From Strongylocentrotus droebachiensis (Eukaryota > Echinodermata > Echinoidea > Camarodonta > Strongylocentrotidae): DNA of 64,000 nucleotides. Shown piece after piece: positions 13,401 through 27,800 of this stretch (positions within the stretch are counted from its first letter, which is position 1; each line of letters opens with the position of its first letter). A model generated the notes under the pieces. The model saw only the letters and a program-made list of their open reading frames with translations. It searched no databases and was not told the DNA's origin. Made by a program: the position numbers and the translations under genes. The stretch covers positions 62,001-126,000 of the forward strand of contig JAVYIG010001602.1 in NCBI GenBank assembly GCA_035222895.1, read 5' to 3'.

Positions 13401-16400
13401 GCCTTCGAGTAGAGAATACATTGTTCTCCTCTAGGAGTTTTACAGCTTGCAACAAACTTGAATGATATAGAACAAGTAATGTATGAATACCTCAGTGGCT
13501 GCCGGGCTCACGATCAATTGGGCAAAAAGAATTTCCATTTTCGGTTTAACTTAATAAAATTTGGAGTGGACTTTAAAGATTGTTATTAATAATAATTAAT
13601 TAATAATGGTTCTTGGAAGAAACATTGAATTTGATAAGTACATACATGTACATTTATTTATTAACTAGTCTATTATAATATATCTATCGGTGAAAAATTC
13701 TGCTGAATAAAATACATGTACCGTATGTAAAAAAGGTGAAAATGTAAAAAATCCCTAAAGATAATCATACTTTTGAATCATACAGATCACCAAGTATATC
13801 TATCTTGTGTGTGAATAATATAGACTTGATGTTTTACGGTATATAAAATAAATGAATAGGTCATCAAATGATTTTCTTTCTCTCTCTCTCTCTTTCCAAT
13901 CTTGTATCAAAATCTTACAAGGTTGATGACTAGAAGACTATCTTTTGGATTTCGCTGTGTCCAAACTCGTTCATCTCCTGTGCTCTACGGCGGTCATGCA
14001 TGGATGAAAATTTAATGCCATGAATATTGCAGGTCCCCATGAGCCAAATGGCAAATCGGCCACAAGATTTTCCACTGTCTTACAGATTGAGTACCGCAGA
14101 AAGATGGAAAGAGTTTTCAAAGATAGCTGATCGCGAAGAGCAACCTCATATCACCAAATGTCTTTTCACATCAAGTTCGGACGGTAAAAATATATATTTT
14201 GTGTGCTAATTTTGGGGATAAACTGTGTGAAGTGATCACATTCAGTGATGTATACAATATCATAACCAATGATACAAATTGTTGCATAAAGGCTATCTCT
14301 TATATGCAGTGGCCCATATTAGCATTTTGTGGGCACACTGCCCTCGCCCCCCCCCCCCAATATTTTCTTGACTTAGCTACGATGAATGACAGGGAACGAT
14401 AATAACTCTTTTTCTGAGGGTCTTGCTGAGCTGAGCTGAGTGAGCTGAGTTTTACAATATTTGTTATTATTTGTTATTATAATTTACTTGTATGTTTATT
14501 TTTGTACAGGGCCCCATTCTCATAAGCTTTACTTATCTTGGGGTCCTTCTGATTTTGCAGTTCATTTTGTATGTATTGTTTACTTTGAATTTTAATGGAA
14601 AATACATAAATTAAATAAATGAAATATCTGCTCAGGTCCAGTGTTGAGTTCAACATGCAGGAGCAGTGAACGTGGCATGGTTTGGTTTGACCCAATAACA
14701 GGTTCTTGAACCAATTCAAATCTGCACAGCTATGAATATTATATCCTCTCTAATCTTCTCCTGGTAAATTTCTTTCATTTATCTATTCCTCGATGACAAC
14801 TGATACTTCCTGCAATATGGATCAGGGCTTAGCATGGATCAATATATACTGACAGTTGTAAAGAATATTTCACAACTACAGGCCTAATTATATCAGTTCC
14901 ATCATATATTTTTCATCAGTATAAGTTTTAAAGCTTTTGTCAGTACTGATATATTGACAGTTGTAGAAAATATCTAATAAGGCCTTCTTGTAATATTGAC
15001 AAAATTACTTTTCACATTTTTTGCCATAATAGGATTTGCAGAAACTGACATATTAACAGTTGTACAAATATTTCACAATTATAGGCCTACTTATATTAAC
15101 ATACAGAATGTTTCAGTATTTTTCTCTCTTTAGAATAGGTATTTGGCATACAGTTTTAGAAATGCAGAATAATTGTTCAACTGTAGACTAATCATAGCTC
15201 ATGTCATTTCATTTTTCAGTGATAATTTTTTTTCCCCTAGGCAAATTACTGCATTATGTATGAACAAGTCTACATGGCGGTGGTGTATCGTTACAGAGGA
15301 TAATCCTCAGGCAAGCTTAGGGTTGCTATTAGCAACCACTTTCCAAGACATCTACACAGAAATCTACATTCATGTACAGTGTCATTTCCATTACTGCTCA
15401 GAGGGCAGAGAATTATAATGTTTCTGGGACAATAATTGCAATTATGTTTAGTATTGACTTCCTTTGTTTTGTAAAGGTACTATTTGACACTGTAGATGAA
15501 AATGCAAGTGTTTAAATCAAGCTTAAAATTAAGATAAATTGCTTGTTTGCTTGTTTTCTAATTGCATTTATAATTCTTAAAACACATTACACAAAAATAG
15601 CTGAAATAAAAAATAATTAAAACAAATAGTTCACTCGTTTCTCTTCATATCTTTCTATGGATTGTGTTATATCCTGCCAAATTATAAAATGTGTCTTCAA
15701 AAGAATTTTTATCATAAACTCCTTCCCACTTATCTGCCAAAGGGTGAAAAAAGCGTTTCATGTCTAAACGACATATAAACATAAGATTTGTATAATATGG
15801 AACAGGTCTCCACCCTGACATTAAGTTGGTTTCAAGAGAAGCAGAAAAATGAGAGAAACAGGTCAGTGAAAGTTTGAGCGAAACCGATTGAAAATAAGAT
15901 AGCCTGGGCTTGTTCACATGACCACTGTGATCACATGACCCACTCTCGGAGATCAATATGCAACTGAAGTTCTAGTTTTCACCAAAACACAGATTTACCC
16001 AGAATGCAATTGTAGGATACAGCCGATGATGAATGAGACTGCCGGCACACACATAAGATTCACACAATCAAATAGGAAGGCCCCTTCCATCTTGGAATAA
16101 ACGAGCAATATTTCATAACAAGATTGCACACGTAAGATTCAGATGTCATTATGATCACAATCTTATGCATTCAGCGGCCATTATAACTCAAAATCTTAAT
16201 GACCGTTATCATACTGGTTTATGAAATGAGGCATCCAATAGTCACCTTCACACATCCATCCATCGCTCATGTTTGTAGGAGTACTGGAGCTGTGAAGCAG
16301 CCGGTGTTGAGATAATTAAGCCATTACAGGGCCGGCCGGCCGATACCATAGAGAGAACAGAGGATTTCATATTGATATGGTGAATGGTATACACACACTG

Positions 16401-19400
16401 TCTGGTACTGGATCATTAGAGGCAAAGCAAAATCTGATAAGGGTGATTTCACATACCGGTAATGGGAAAAATCCAATGTAGAATGGTAAAGTAAAACATG
16501 AGAGGAACGCAAAGCGAAAGAGGCATGCATAAGGTATGAATACAGGAGTACCTGTATCTGTATTTGTTTAAACACAAAGGATTTGAACATTATAGGCAAA
16601 GCGAAACCCAATCAGATTGTTTTCACACAATGGGAAAAAAAATTAAACTTGGAAATGTAAAGAAAACATAAGATGATTGTAAAATGTTTGTTCAAAACAA
16701 TGCTCAAACAGGTGTCTTCTATATAACATATCATTATAAGATTCTTTATACAACGTTCAGTGTAGGAAAAAAATGAATAATTTATTGTAACCATTGATTC
16801 TCACTAAGCTATACAATTAATTGTGTTAGTCACAACATGGGGAAAGTCTGAGCAGAGAAGAGATCTCTTGTTAATCACCTCTAGGTTCTAAGAATACAGG
16901 AAGCATAAAATTCACAAAGACTGATACAGGAATAAACCTGACTGTGTGAGGGGAAGAGGAAGGGGTGTGAGGGGAAGAGGAAGGGGTGTGAGTGTGTGTG
17001 TGTGTGTGTTTTTGTGTGAGAGTGTGAGAGGGTGAGAGAGAGAGGAGAGGAGCATCATTGAGAGGAGAGAGCACCAGAGAAAGAGTATGGGTGAAGATAC
17101 TGAAGATGGATATTAGAAGGGGTTGATAAAAGGAAACAAATATTGTGTGTAGAGAAGAGAGTCAACAGGAGAGAAATAAAGTTCATATATGACTGGGCAG
17201 ACATGACAACTAAGACTCTGCCGTGAAAATCTCTATGAAAATTGCGTAATATTGGCCTTCATTCATCGTATAACTCTGTAGCATCAAAAGCAGTTGGACT
17301 GGTTGAGAATCAGATTGGTTAGTAGTGGTGTCCTGGTTATCTATATTGAGAATGTAGAGATTATTTTTTCTAAACTATCTTTAATTAATATTTGAGCAAT
17401 GCTTGTCCAATTCTGTATGTTTGATGAAAGTGATTTCACTGACCTAGAATAGCAAAAAGGAGATCCATACAAGAATAAGGTACACCCCTACCAATACACA
17501 TGAAGAAGCATACGACTTATGAATGAATTGAATACTCATAATCTCGTTAAACACGATTTGATGAGGTCGATACCCTTTCTAGCTTTCCAGTGACTGTATA
17601 TAAATACATGGTCTAGACAAAGTCACGGAGTGGCCAGATCACATGCTGATTGCAAAGTTGCACGACAACGGTACCGGGCGTCGACCAAACAAGCACGTTA
17701 CAATGCCATGCTAGAATCAAACTTCCCCACATCATCATAATCCTTTATTTTATTTTCATGCAGCACTGTGATTGCCATGGAAACAGACAAACAATTAGGA
17801 GTGCCAAGATAAATGAATAATAATATGATTATATGTGACTACACACAAAGCGAGGACACCAACACATCATCATTAGGCTTTGGCTAGACATTGACATTGT
17901 CGAAGGGCTTTGTGTAGGTGTAGATAGAGCAACAAGTTTTAAAACCAAAGCTGAAAATGATCAAATACTTTAAAGCATTGCAAATCATAGTGATTAATAT
18001 ACAAAAGCTATATGATCCATATAACCACACACTTTCAACACATGATTTCAGAGTTATACACATGTAGGCCCACACTTCATGTCACAAATTAGATACTTAA
18101 GAGGCTGCATGCAATTAAGACAGGATGTTATCTTCACTGACTGCTCTTTTAAGAAAAAGTAGCAAATTCCAGACAAAAGCAAGATGACGAGCAACTGAAC
18201 CAGTATACCCAATTCACAACAAGACTGAAACCACGATCCTGTTTCATTAAGTGTGTTTAATGAAAACTTTCAAATAACTGTTATAAGCTACTGAAATCCT
18301 TGCATTTGATTGGTTGAGAGCAAACTTGTTATAGAATTTTGGGTTTGTTATTGATACAAAGTTTCATGAAACAGGGCTCGGACCTAAAAGTGCCAGGACA
18401 AAACAACAAAATACAGTACAGCGTACAAAATGCATAGCCAAGCAGACTTTCTAGCACTTGCAATGTAACAAGCCTGTACAGTAAGAGAATATTTTCAACA
18501 TAAATTCAGCCTATATCAAACTATTTCCCCAGTCTACAAATATTTTCTTGACTTTCTTGTAGCTTTGTGACAAAAATATCAGGGATAATTGCTTCAGACT
18601 GCACATGTTTACAGGTGCGATGAAGGAGAAATCATTGGCGAGTATATATATGTCTGTCTGCTGTTCTTCCCAAAGCATACCACACTGCCTAATTGAGAGA
18701 CAAAAATAACATTTACTTTCATGCTCTCTCTTCATGTTGGATGCAACACAACATAATGATTCACACTCTCTCTGCTGCTTCTGTGTTTTGATACTACATG
18801 TAGTCTATTATTCAGCCCTTATGGTTACATTTATTATTTAGTGGGTTTTGGGTATAACAGGTAACAACTTATCAAAGATAACCAAAGTGGGGTAGCAATT
18901 TCCACTTTTCAGTTCCTACACAATTTTAGAATGTTTGTCAGATGGGGGCACCTCAGCTGCTCGAAGATCTAAAAGGCCAAAATTCTAGGAGACCAAATCA
19001 TCATACAGATAATACAGGAATACCAATCTCATGAACTTTCTTACTAGGGGCAACAAGGTCTGCATTCTGCAGATATTTATCTGCTGACAATTTTACAAAA
19101 TACATATTTGAGTTCTTTGAAAGGGCTACCTGGCATCAAGTTGCCTTTGTTTATAATTCTCAGTACAAAAAATATAGTGAGCTGCTCATGAGCGTAATCA
19201 CAGCATTACTAATTTCTATTCCATCTATTATAACTTCATAATTCATCACCTTCATATCCTTTATCAATTTATTCTCTCCAAAACTCACTAATCTGCAAAT
19301 TTGATATAATTTATTCTTTTATTAAAACTATCAGGGTAGATTTCCCCTTTATGCAAATAATTCAAAGAATATCTTTCAATATAGACAAACCAAAGCTTGT

Positions 19401-22400
19401 CATCTTGCACTCATCAGAGTAAAATGCAAGAATGAACACACAGATTTGGAGAAATACATGTAGTCATCTCTTTCTTTAACAAAAAAGAGAAAAATTCAGA
19501 AGAGTTATACTGTCCTCTCCTGACTTTTGAACGTAACTGAAGTACATAGCCACCTAATTCAGCTCTAAATATAGATAGGAGCTATTTTCATCTTAAACAA
19601 ACAAAGCCTGCCTCTTGCTATTGATCTAGCCCTTATACACAGAGCATTGTACCATTCAAATTTATGATATTCCAGGGTCATTGATGCATCTAATGAAGAA
19701 TCATTTTGCTTCGCAAATAAGATGTGATCAAAGTATGATTCCTGAGTGTTAGTAATGTCTAATCTCATCTGAAAAACACTATTTAGTCTTGTAATACAAG
19801 GAATACTCAATTCAACATTCACTAGTTAGGGTAAGTGGCATTCTTTGGATAAATCTTCAACATAAATTGTGAGTTAAAATGATAGTGGTTCATTGAATTG
19901 AATTGTGCACATATGTACAACGTATTTCAAAATGTTAATAAAAATACTAGAAAATGAAGTTAAGTAAACTAGATTTTTATAATATATTTCTGATGTCTAC
20001 CAAGTATTAACCAAATATTTATAAGATCGTCGCCTGGGTGGCAGAAGGGCGTAAGCTCGAATGTCAGGTAAAAAATGAATCGCTAAGCAGAAGGGCGTTA
20101 GCACTAAATCGTCTCCAGCTTTTTTAAAACTGACTTATTTCCGTGAAAAAATTGTGGACGTGTTCTACTATAGTCTTTTAATTTTTGAACCAATTTTCGG
20201 GAAGGAAAGCAGTTTGAATATAAAACAAATCTTTAAATGTGAATAATTCGAAAAGTAGTTGTTGAGTCGCTTGCGTGCTAACGCCCTTCTGCCAGCCAGG
20301 CGACGAGTTGTTCATCAATTTTCTGTATTTGAATATTGCATTAAAAGTCATATGAATTTTTCTGAGAAATGATTGTATCAAATGAAAATTTGACTGAGTT
20401 TTGTAAGAAGTCAGGATGTTATTCTTCTCTCAATTATAATTCTAGATTAACCTTAACCTGCATGTACAAGGAGGCAAACACAAGAGGGACGTTAGTCTTA
20501 GATTTCAGGCCCTAATGAACCGGTTTATCAGGCTATTTAGATAGTCAATGATACAGTATATAAATACTACTCTGATGATCATGAAAACACATTAGCCTCA
20601 AAGTCAAAGCAGACTATGTTTATTATTTTATGCCAAGGGGTTTTCTAAGCATACTGACATCACAAAGAGGATCTGCTTATCAGCTTATGAAAGAATCGTT
20701 ACAAATACCCCTGATATCTCCATGCAATATTTCAGTTTGTTCAGGCACAAACATTAATTAGTTCTGAATTTTAAGACTAGCTTCTAGACTTTTAAATGAT
20801 GTAAGAGTACACTGACCCCTTTTTATTCTTCTTAATCCACTGTTTAGTTTTATAATCATTATTTTCTAATTACATAGTAATTGGAACAATGCATTCAACA
20901 TCTGGCAGTAGTTACTTCCGATGAATAATAGTTAGAATTAACCTGGAAAATTGCCATCACAAATATATATTCTCATTTAGCTTTCAATTTGTTGAAGCAA
21001 GTAACAATAGTAAGTCAATGTGTTAAAAAAAGTATTTCTACTTGCATAATAGACCTATTTTAGGACACAAGCCCTACAAATGTGAGAAGGAACTGAATTA
21101 AAATGCCCTACATTGTAGCTCTCATCAGACAGTACCTATACCATGGACATGTACGTGTATGTGGTACACCTGTGCAAATACATGACAACTCATGAAAGTC
21201 TGGGTAAATATATGACAACAAATACATCATACTAATCATAGACATATAGAATTTATTGCTTTTAGGACTGTGGTTGCAAGAGTAGGAAGACATATCATTT
21301 AGTTTCTATTGCATTTTTTCCCTAGGTATTCATCATAGATAATATTTTACAAAAAAAATTCTTCCAAGAATCTATGTGTGGATACATATATTCTATTTTT
21401 TTAACTTCACAGAACAGCAATTTCTATGGTTGCATATTTTATATATTTTTGTTGAAAACCAGAGAAACCCAAACTTATAATAGGCAATTTATGAATTTGA
21501 AAATTGACTGTTTCTGGGACCTGTTTCATACAACTTGTTATCAATAACAAGTAACGATAGTTGATATAAGCTACTGAAATACTTGCATTTGAATGGCTGT
21601 GGGCAGATTTGTCATAAATCTGCAGGCAGTTATTATTGATAACAAGTTTTATGAAACAAGGCCCTGGTCAAATGTAATACTGGCCTTTGAAAATGCAGAG
21701 TGCATAAATCATGAACATTAGCCCATAGGCCATTATTAACAAACAAACTTGAGTTGAATAAAAGTAAGTGTTCATATGTTCAAGAGTGATGGTGTATCTA
21801 TAGGAAAGCAATAACACAGAACATTATGCATTTTTCACTAAGCAGTAAATTGAACAGCATTTGATAAATCTTCAGGAGTACTTATAACACAGAAGTGGCT
21901 ATTGGTCCTTGCTACATTTAATTGAAATAGAGAATAAATATAGATAACAATCATTTTGAAGAAACTATTTTTTATATAAGATCAAGAAAGTCTAAAAATT
22001 GTGGAATTGGTCTCATTAGGAAGATAAAGGAAGGAAAATGATCAACATTTCGAGAGGGAAATGAATTATCGATGTTCAAATTTGATAAGAGTAAACAAAT
22101 TATCCATACCACTGTACAAAGAAAAGGTACTCTAAATACAAATGCATTACCATAACTAGAGCAGTATTTTAAAAGATTTTCATTATATTTTCATCCTCCA
22201 TGACCATGACCTTGTTTCAGAAAACTTTCAGACTAATATTTCAAAGCATATTTTTACAAATTGAACAGCATGTGTAACTAAGAAGATTTTCATCCAAAGA
22301 CTCACTGCTAAACAAAATATAATCATAAAATCATGAGTACATCTACTGGAAAGGTTCTTTATACAGGCACTCGCATCTAGAATTAGAAGTCACAATTTCT

Positions 22401-24827
22401 TGTTTACCCAAGGACACAACTTCCTCATAAGCTCATCAAATGAGTCTTGAAAAAAATATCCACTCTCTCCCTTTCATTGGCAACTCAATAATGCATTGAC
22501 ACTCTTAACGATGCAGTCTTTATGAGATGATGTATGGATGCAGAGAAGAGGAGAGAGAGAGAGAGAGAGAAAAGGAGAAAGGGAGAGGGGAATATAAAAA
22601 GGAATGGACATTAAAAAAATGGGGCAAGAGGATGGGCACACAAATGAAGAGAAAACAAGCAAAGCCTACAAAATGGAAGAAAACAAATATGGAATATCGA
22701 TTAGAATCGGCAAACATATTAATAATATATGTGATTCGATCTGAGATAGTAATCTCTGCCCCCTGTCAAAATTACAACTTTATTATCAGTAATATCTCCC
22801 TCAAAATTACATTGAAGAAAGAAAAAAGGCTTTTTTAATTTGTCATCCTTCGTTATGCAACAATGATCACCAAATCTACATGCAAGTTAACGACTACATT
22901 CTACAAATGTACCTGTGTCCTCTTAAATCAACACCATACCATTGAATAAAAAAAAGTGAAATACAAAATACAAAGAAAAAACATCTTAATGTGAAAGCAG
23001 TACAACCACCATAATATTACATTTGATATGGAATGCATTTGGAATTCATCCCTATTTTGTAGTTTGAGACTAACATGTACAATTCACAGAAAGCGCCTTG
23101 ACACAGTTTCACTGACGAAGCTACACTGTAGTAGAAAGGCGTATTTACATGTTCCCTGGTAGATAGAAAAAACTATGCCATACACGGTAATGAGATGATA
23201 TATTCCCTAAGTATTCCTCATTCAACTCACTGTTCTCTTTCCAGAGTCAAGCCTCATCATGCATTTTTTTTATTCGTCTTTGAGCGGAGTATTGGAGCGT
23301 ATTATCATAATGCGGCGGTCTGCATGCAAGCTCAGTAGGAATGACAAGCCATCATATATTACCTTCTGCGAGTTGCCAATTTGATCATCAGATAGCATTG
23401 ATGATGTTGTTATATTATATGCTTGGTCTGTCGTCCACACACTCCGCTGGTCGGTGTGCAGGGCGGTAAGCGGAGCGTTTTAGATGAGATTAACGATATG
23501 AAGATGAATAATTATGGCAAGTGAATGGATAAATTAGCGAATTAAAAATACTGCTTGCGTGTGTCATTGATTCACAATGAAGTCTACTTGCATGAATGGA
23601 AGTGAAATCCAGTTTTGATTAGGAATCTAATAATCGTGGGTGGGAACTGGGAAAACATTTGGAGTCTGGCGTAAACATGTATCCCTTTTTTTTATACTGG
23701 GTGATGTAAAGATCACTCGTAATAAAAGAATGTCCTTCATGTATTCATGCTAATCATATGGAAAGTAAAATGTATTTTCTAGAGAAAAGCAATGTTATTT
23801 CAATCTATTTCTGGTATCACAGTTCAAGCACAAGTTATATTTCCCTCTTCCTTACTTTAACATTTACATACATGTAATGATATCTTGTAAACAGAAAATT
23901 CTAGAAATTTAATCTGAGTTTCCATATATTTGGGACATAACAGATAAATATGTGTAGCGGATGTATAAAGAACGCAGGTTTTACTGATATTTCTACAAAA
24001 ATAAAAACAACCTATAAGACCTAACCCATACTAGTACTAACCCATACCCAATACTATGGCAAGAAGACAAAATATGGAAATTAAATTGCAGATCAACACA
24101 AACAATCACGGCATAACATTTTCAGCATATTTTTAATCAGCCTTTCACATGTACTCGTAGGTGTATGGAAAATATTGGTAATATTCAGAACAAATATTTT
24201 AGTCTAAAGACTAAATATCTACTACATGTAAATGCAACTAACTTAAATCAAAATGATAAAGATATCTTCAAGCTTGATGATCATTATTATACAGAGGTCT
24301 ATGACCTGTAAGAAGTTATCTTGGATCCTCTCCAATAGAAACGTGCATAATGATATTGGCAACAAGTGCTAAATATGACTGTACACAGGCATATTGGCTG
24401 CCAACCAATAGCATCTCTATGAGATCCATGAACAATCTCTATGTGTATGTATTGAGGTGCATGTTTTCCATCTAATTCTCTTTATCTACTTTCTATAATT
24501 AGTGCCAAAACAGACAATTATAGAAAACAAAATAAAGAGTCGAGCCACTTGAATCGTGCTTTCATCCCGGATTCACTCTTGCATGAAATGGAATCTTTCC
24601 TGTGATTGTGGACCTGTTATACAATGCACATGTGTGAATGAAATTATTGTTATCACAACTGGTGCCTGCACGTCCATGACGGATGGCTGCGCATCTTTTT
24701 TTTTTACTACTATCTCCGTCGTTGTCTCTCTCACTATCACATCTTTCATCGCTGCTATATTTATGTTCTCCAATACGATGGCTGAAACATTGCTATTGCA
24801 GCCTGGTCACCTGCAGGCTGAGGATGG

Positions 24828-24864
<37 letters not shown>

Positions 24865-27800
24865 GAGAGAGAGTGAGAGAGAGAGAGAGTGTGTGACAGA
24901 TCATTGTGTGTATGGTGTGTCTGTGTGTGTCGCAGGCAGTGAGGATGAGATGCAAGCTACGACTGACTACAACGACGCTGTGCCAAGCATGTCATTATCA
25001 AAACGCCACGCTTGGCCTGATGCTGCATCACATCTGCAGCCAGCTAGCTAGCTGAGGAGGGAGTCCTTCCCCCATAACAAATGTAAACAAATGCGATGTT
25101 GATGAAGCTACATCGTGAGATGATCCAAATTTACTGCCGCTCACTCTCTCGATCTCTCCCCATCCCTCCTCCTCCTCCTCGTAAAAACATCAGGGAGGAG
25201 GATTCCCCCTCCCCCCTGAACACCACCCCTCCCTACCTGCCCGATATAACCGATGAACTTCTATCACCGTAGCCGTCGTTTTAACCCTGCCCAGTTTTTC
25301 AGCTGTAATGTGACATGACAAATTATAATGCCTGGCCAGCCAGTAATATGCAGCGCATTACCTACTCTCCACCTCAATTCAAATACAGTGACAACGGACA
25401 GAATATGAGACTCGAGGGAGAGCAAGCAAGGGCTATTTATAGCTCTTAGATACAAGATACTACGCTTCAATCATACAATAATAGAAGCAAGGGAAGCAAC
25501 ATGGAGTACGTAATAAGCCATTCATGTGAATGACTCTCCAATGCCGAGCATTTCTTTTCTATGAGCAAGGATACGAAGAAGATAACGCTTCTGGGAAAAG
25601 CGATATCATAATGAAATATAACTCCCATCTTTATCTGTGTATTGCTGGAACACTCAACAGCAATGAATGGACATGTAGGACTGACTACAGCACAATCCTC
25701 AACCATGTGAACTGTTTTGTTTGTATGTAGGTCACATACAGTGATGGACTATAGAAAGCAATCAAACAAAATGGACGATATCAGGGCTTAATTGGCTAAA
25801 TAAATTAATCACCATTCAAAATCTCCAGAAGAAAAACTGGAATGAACCCATTCTCTATGAAGAAATAATCACTCTCAATCAAAATCATTAATAACCTAAT
25901 TTGATCCTGCCAAGTTGAAATTACCAATTGAACTCTTTAATTATGGATGTTCAAGGAAATAAGACCAAAAGTAGTATGGAAAGCATGATAAATTACTGTT
26001 GTGTGGATATTCTCATGGAAATTATCTATACAGGATTTTCCATTTCCTACGATTCTGGACTTTAAAAATCTTGTAACAATATGCAAACATGAATCATATT
26101 GCTAATCATCAATATCGATTTCCCTTTTTCAATAATTCACAAACTATTACTTTTCATTCAATTTCTATAAAATTTTGGAGATATCTTTCCAAAACATTCT
26201 ATAACAAACTGCTGAGTGATTCAACTATTTCCAACACCAAACAAAAAATATATAGATTAGTACCTTTAAATATTCATAAGGTATTAATATGTACAAGTAG
26301 TTAAGTGGCATGTTTATTAAAGGGCATCATATTACAGTCATATATGAAAGTATGAAACTAGAATAACATTACAGTTGTGTTTTGTTTCACTCTCAAAAAC
26401 AACCTCTTTATTGACATTGATTGTTTGTGTTACTGTAACAAGAAGAGAGGAAGTTTCTTCTTCATATCTATTATTAAATTAAATAGTTTTTATTGTCATG
26501 AGAAAAAAGTTAGGTCTCAGGAGCAATGTTTGTATATGTCCTGCCATACTTTCGAGGTCATATAAAGGTACATGTACATGTACAGTATACTGTATTATTG
26601 AAAGAGTTTATTTCCTTTTCTAACATATTACATTTTCAAGTAAAAGTTTGAGAAAATTCACAATGTTTCAATTTTCTTTTGACAATAACCTTTTTAAAAC
26701 AAATAATCCTCTTCAACTGAATTTTTAGTTTTGAAAGTTGTTCTGATTTTATTATATGTATTCTTGTTTTGAAAATATTGTTTATGAATTAAAGATAAAC
26801 TCCAGCTCTGGTAAAATAAGAAAATTAATTCTCAACGAAACTTACACTGAATGTTCAAGATTACAAATAAATGACATGTGCCAAACAATTTTGGAAGAAA
26901 ATGTATATTGGCTGAGTAATGAGCATAGAAAGACAAGGAAATCAAGGTAGTACTAGCCCCGACACCATGTGTGTTGTCCCATATATAGCTTTCTGTGTAC
27001 AGGGCTTGTTACTTTACCAAGACTCGGCCAAATTTATTATGATTTTGATGATTTCAGAACCTTGCAGTGCATACCAATACTTACATGCTACATGATCAAC
27101 TGTTTCTGATCCATTCCACACCTTTTCTTTCACAATGCAATTGCTTTACCAGAACTCACCTTTATCTTTAATAAAAATTAATAAATCAATTGATCATAAA
27201 ATTTCTCTTGAGTTTAATAGGTATAGGGAGTAATAAAAGGATACATGTGACAATGCATAGATGTCCCAAACATCTTATTTTTTTAATATAAACTTTTGAG
27301 TCCTAGATTTATAAGAACATTCGTCCAATGAGAGTAAACTCTACCCTTATCAAGGGATGTCAACCTAACCTCAGCTAGCATGTGATAATACCTATATTCT
27401 CTGAATTCATTTAGTCCACCCACGGTCTGTTTCCACGACGATATCAAGATACAGGTAGGAAATCATCTCTATCACCATCACAGACGAGTGGCAGACAGTG
27501 AGAGCTACAGGCGGGAGTCTACCGGGTTGTGTTTATACCATCTTTCGCAGCCCGACTTGATCATGTTTCATTTTAATCATGTTTCGTGGTCTATTCCGTG
27601 AGAAATCTCGCACTGCAGTTCTTAGCATGCTGCATTGTCTAATGTTGGACAATAGACAAATTAGGGACAGAGGCAACGTTCAGCTGTCCATACGATGGAA
27701 GATCTCTTGGTATCGCGAGGACTATGGCATGTGATACGTCACGTGACAAGCCAAATGCGATTATACTATAAAGTGAAGGAGTCAGGTTGTGAAGGGCCGT

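Larger units (their letters stand above)
12025..18230. other. CRTC intron 3, proximal part
   Basis: Apart from the exon-like frame at 14027-14209 and simple repeats, nothing recognised. The segment 14850-15110 repeats TATTGACAGTTGTA and AATATTTCACAA words three times. Confidence 0.5.

Noticed and set aside
15645-15956. 103-codon minus-strand frame
   Set aside because: No recognised domain, no splice context, and sequence looks like ordinary AT-rich intron.
24556-24864. 102-codon plus-strand frame with a hydrophobic stretch
   Set aside because: Ends in a (GA)n microsatellite; composition and context give no support.
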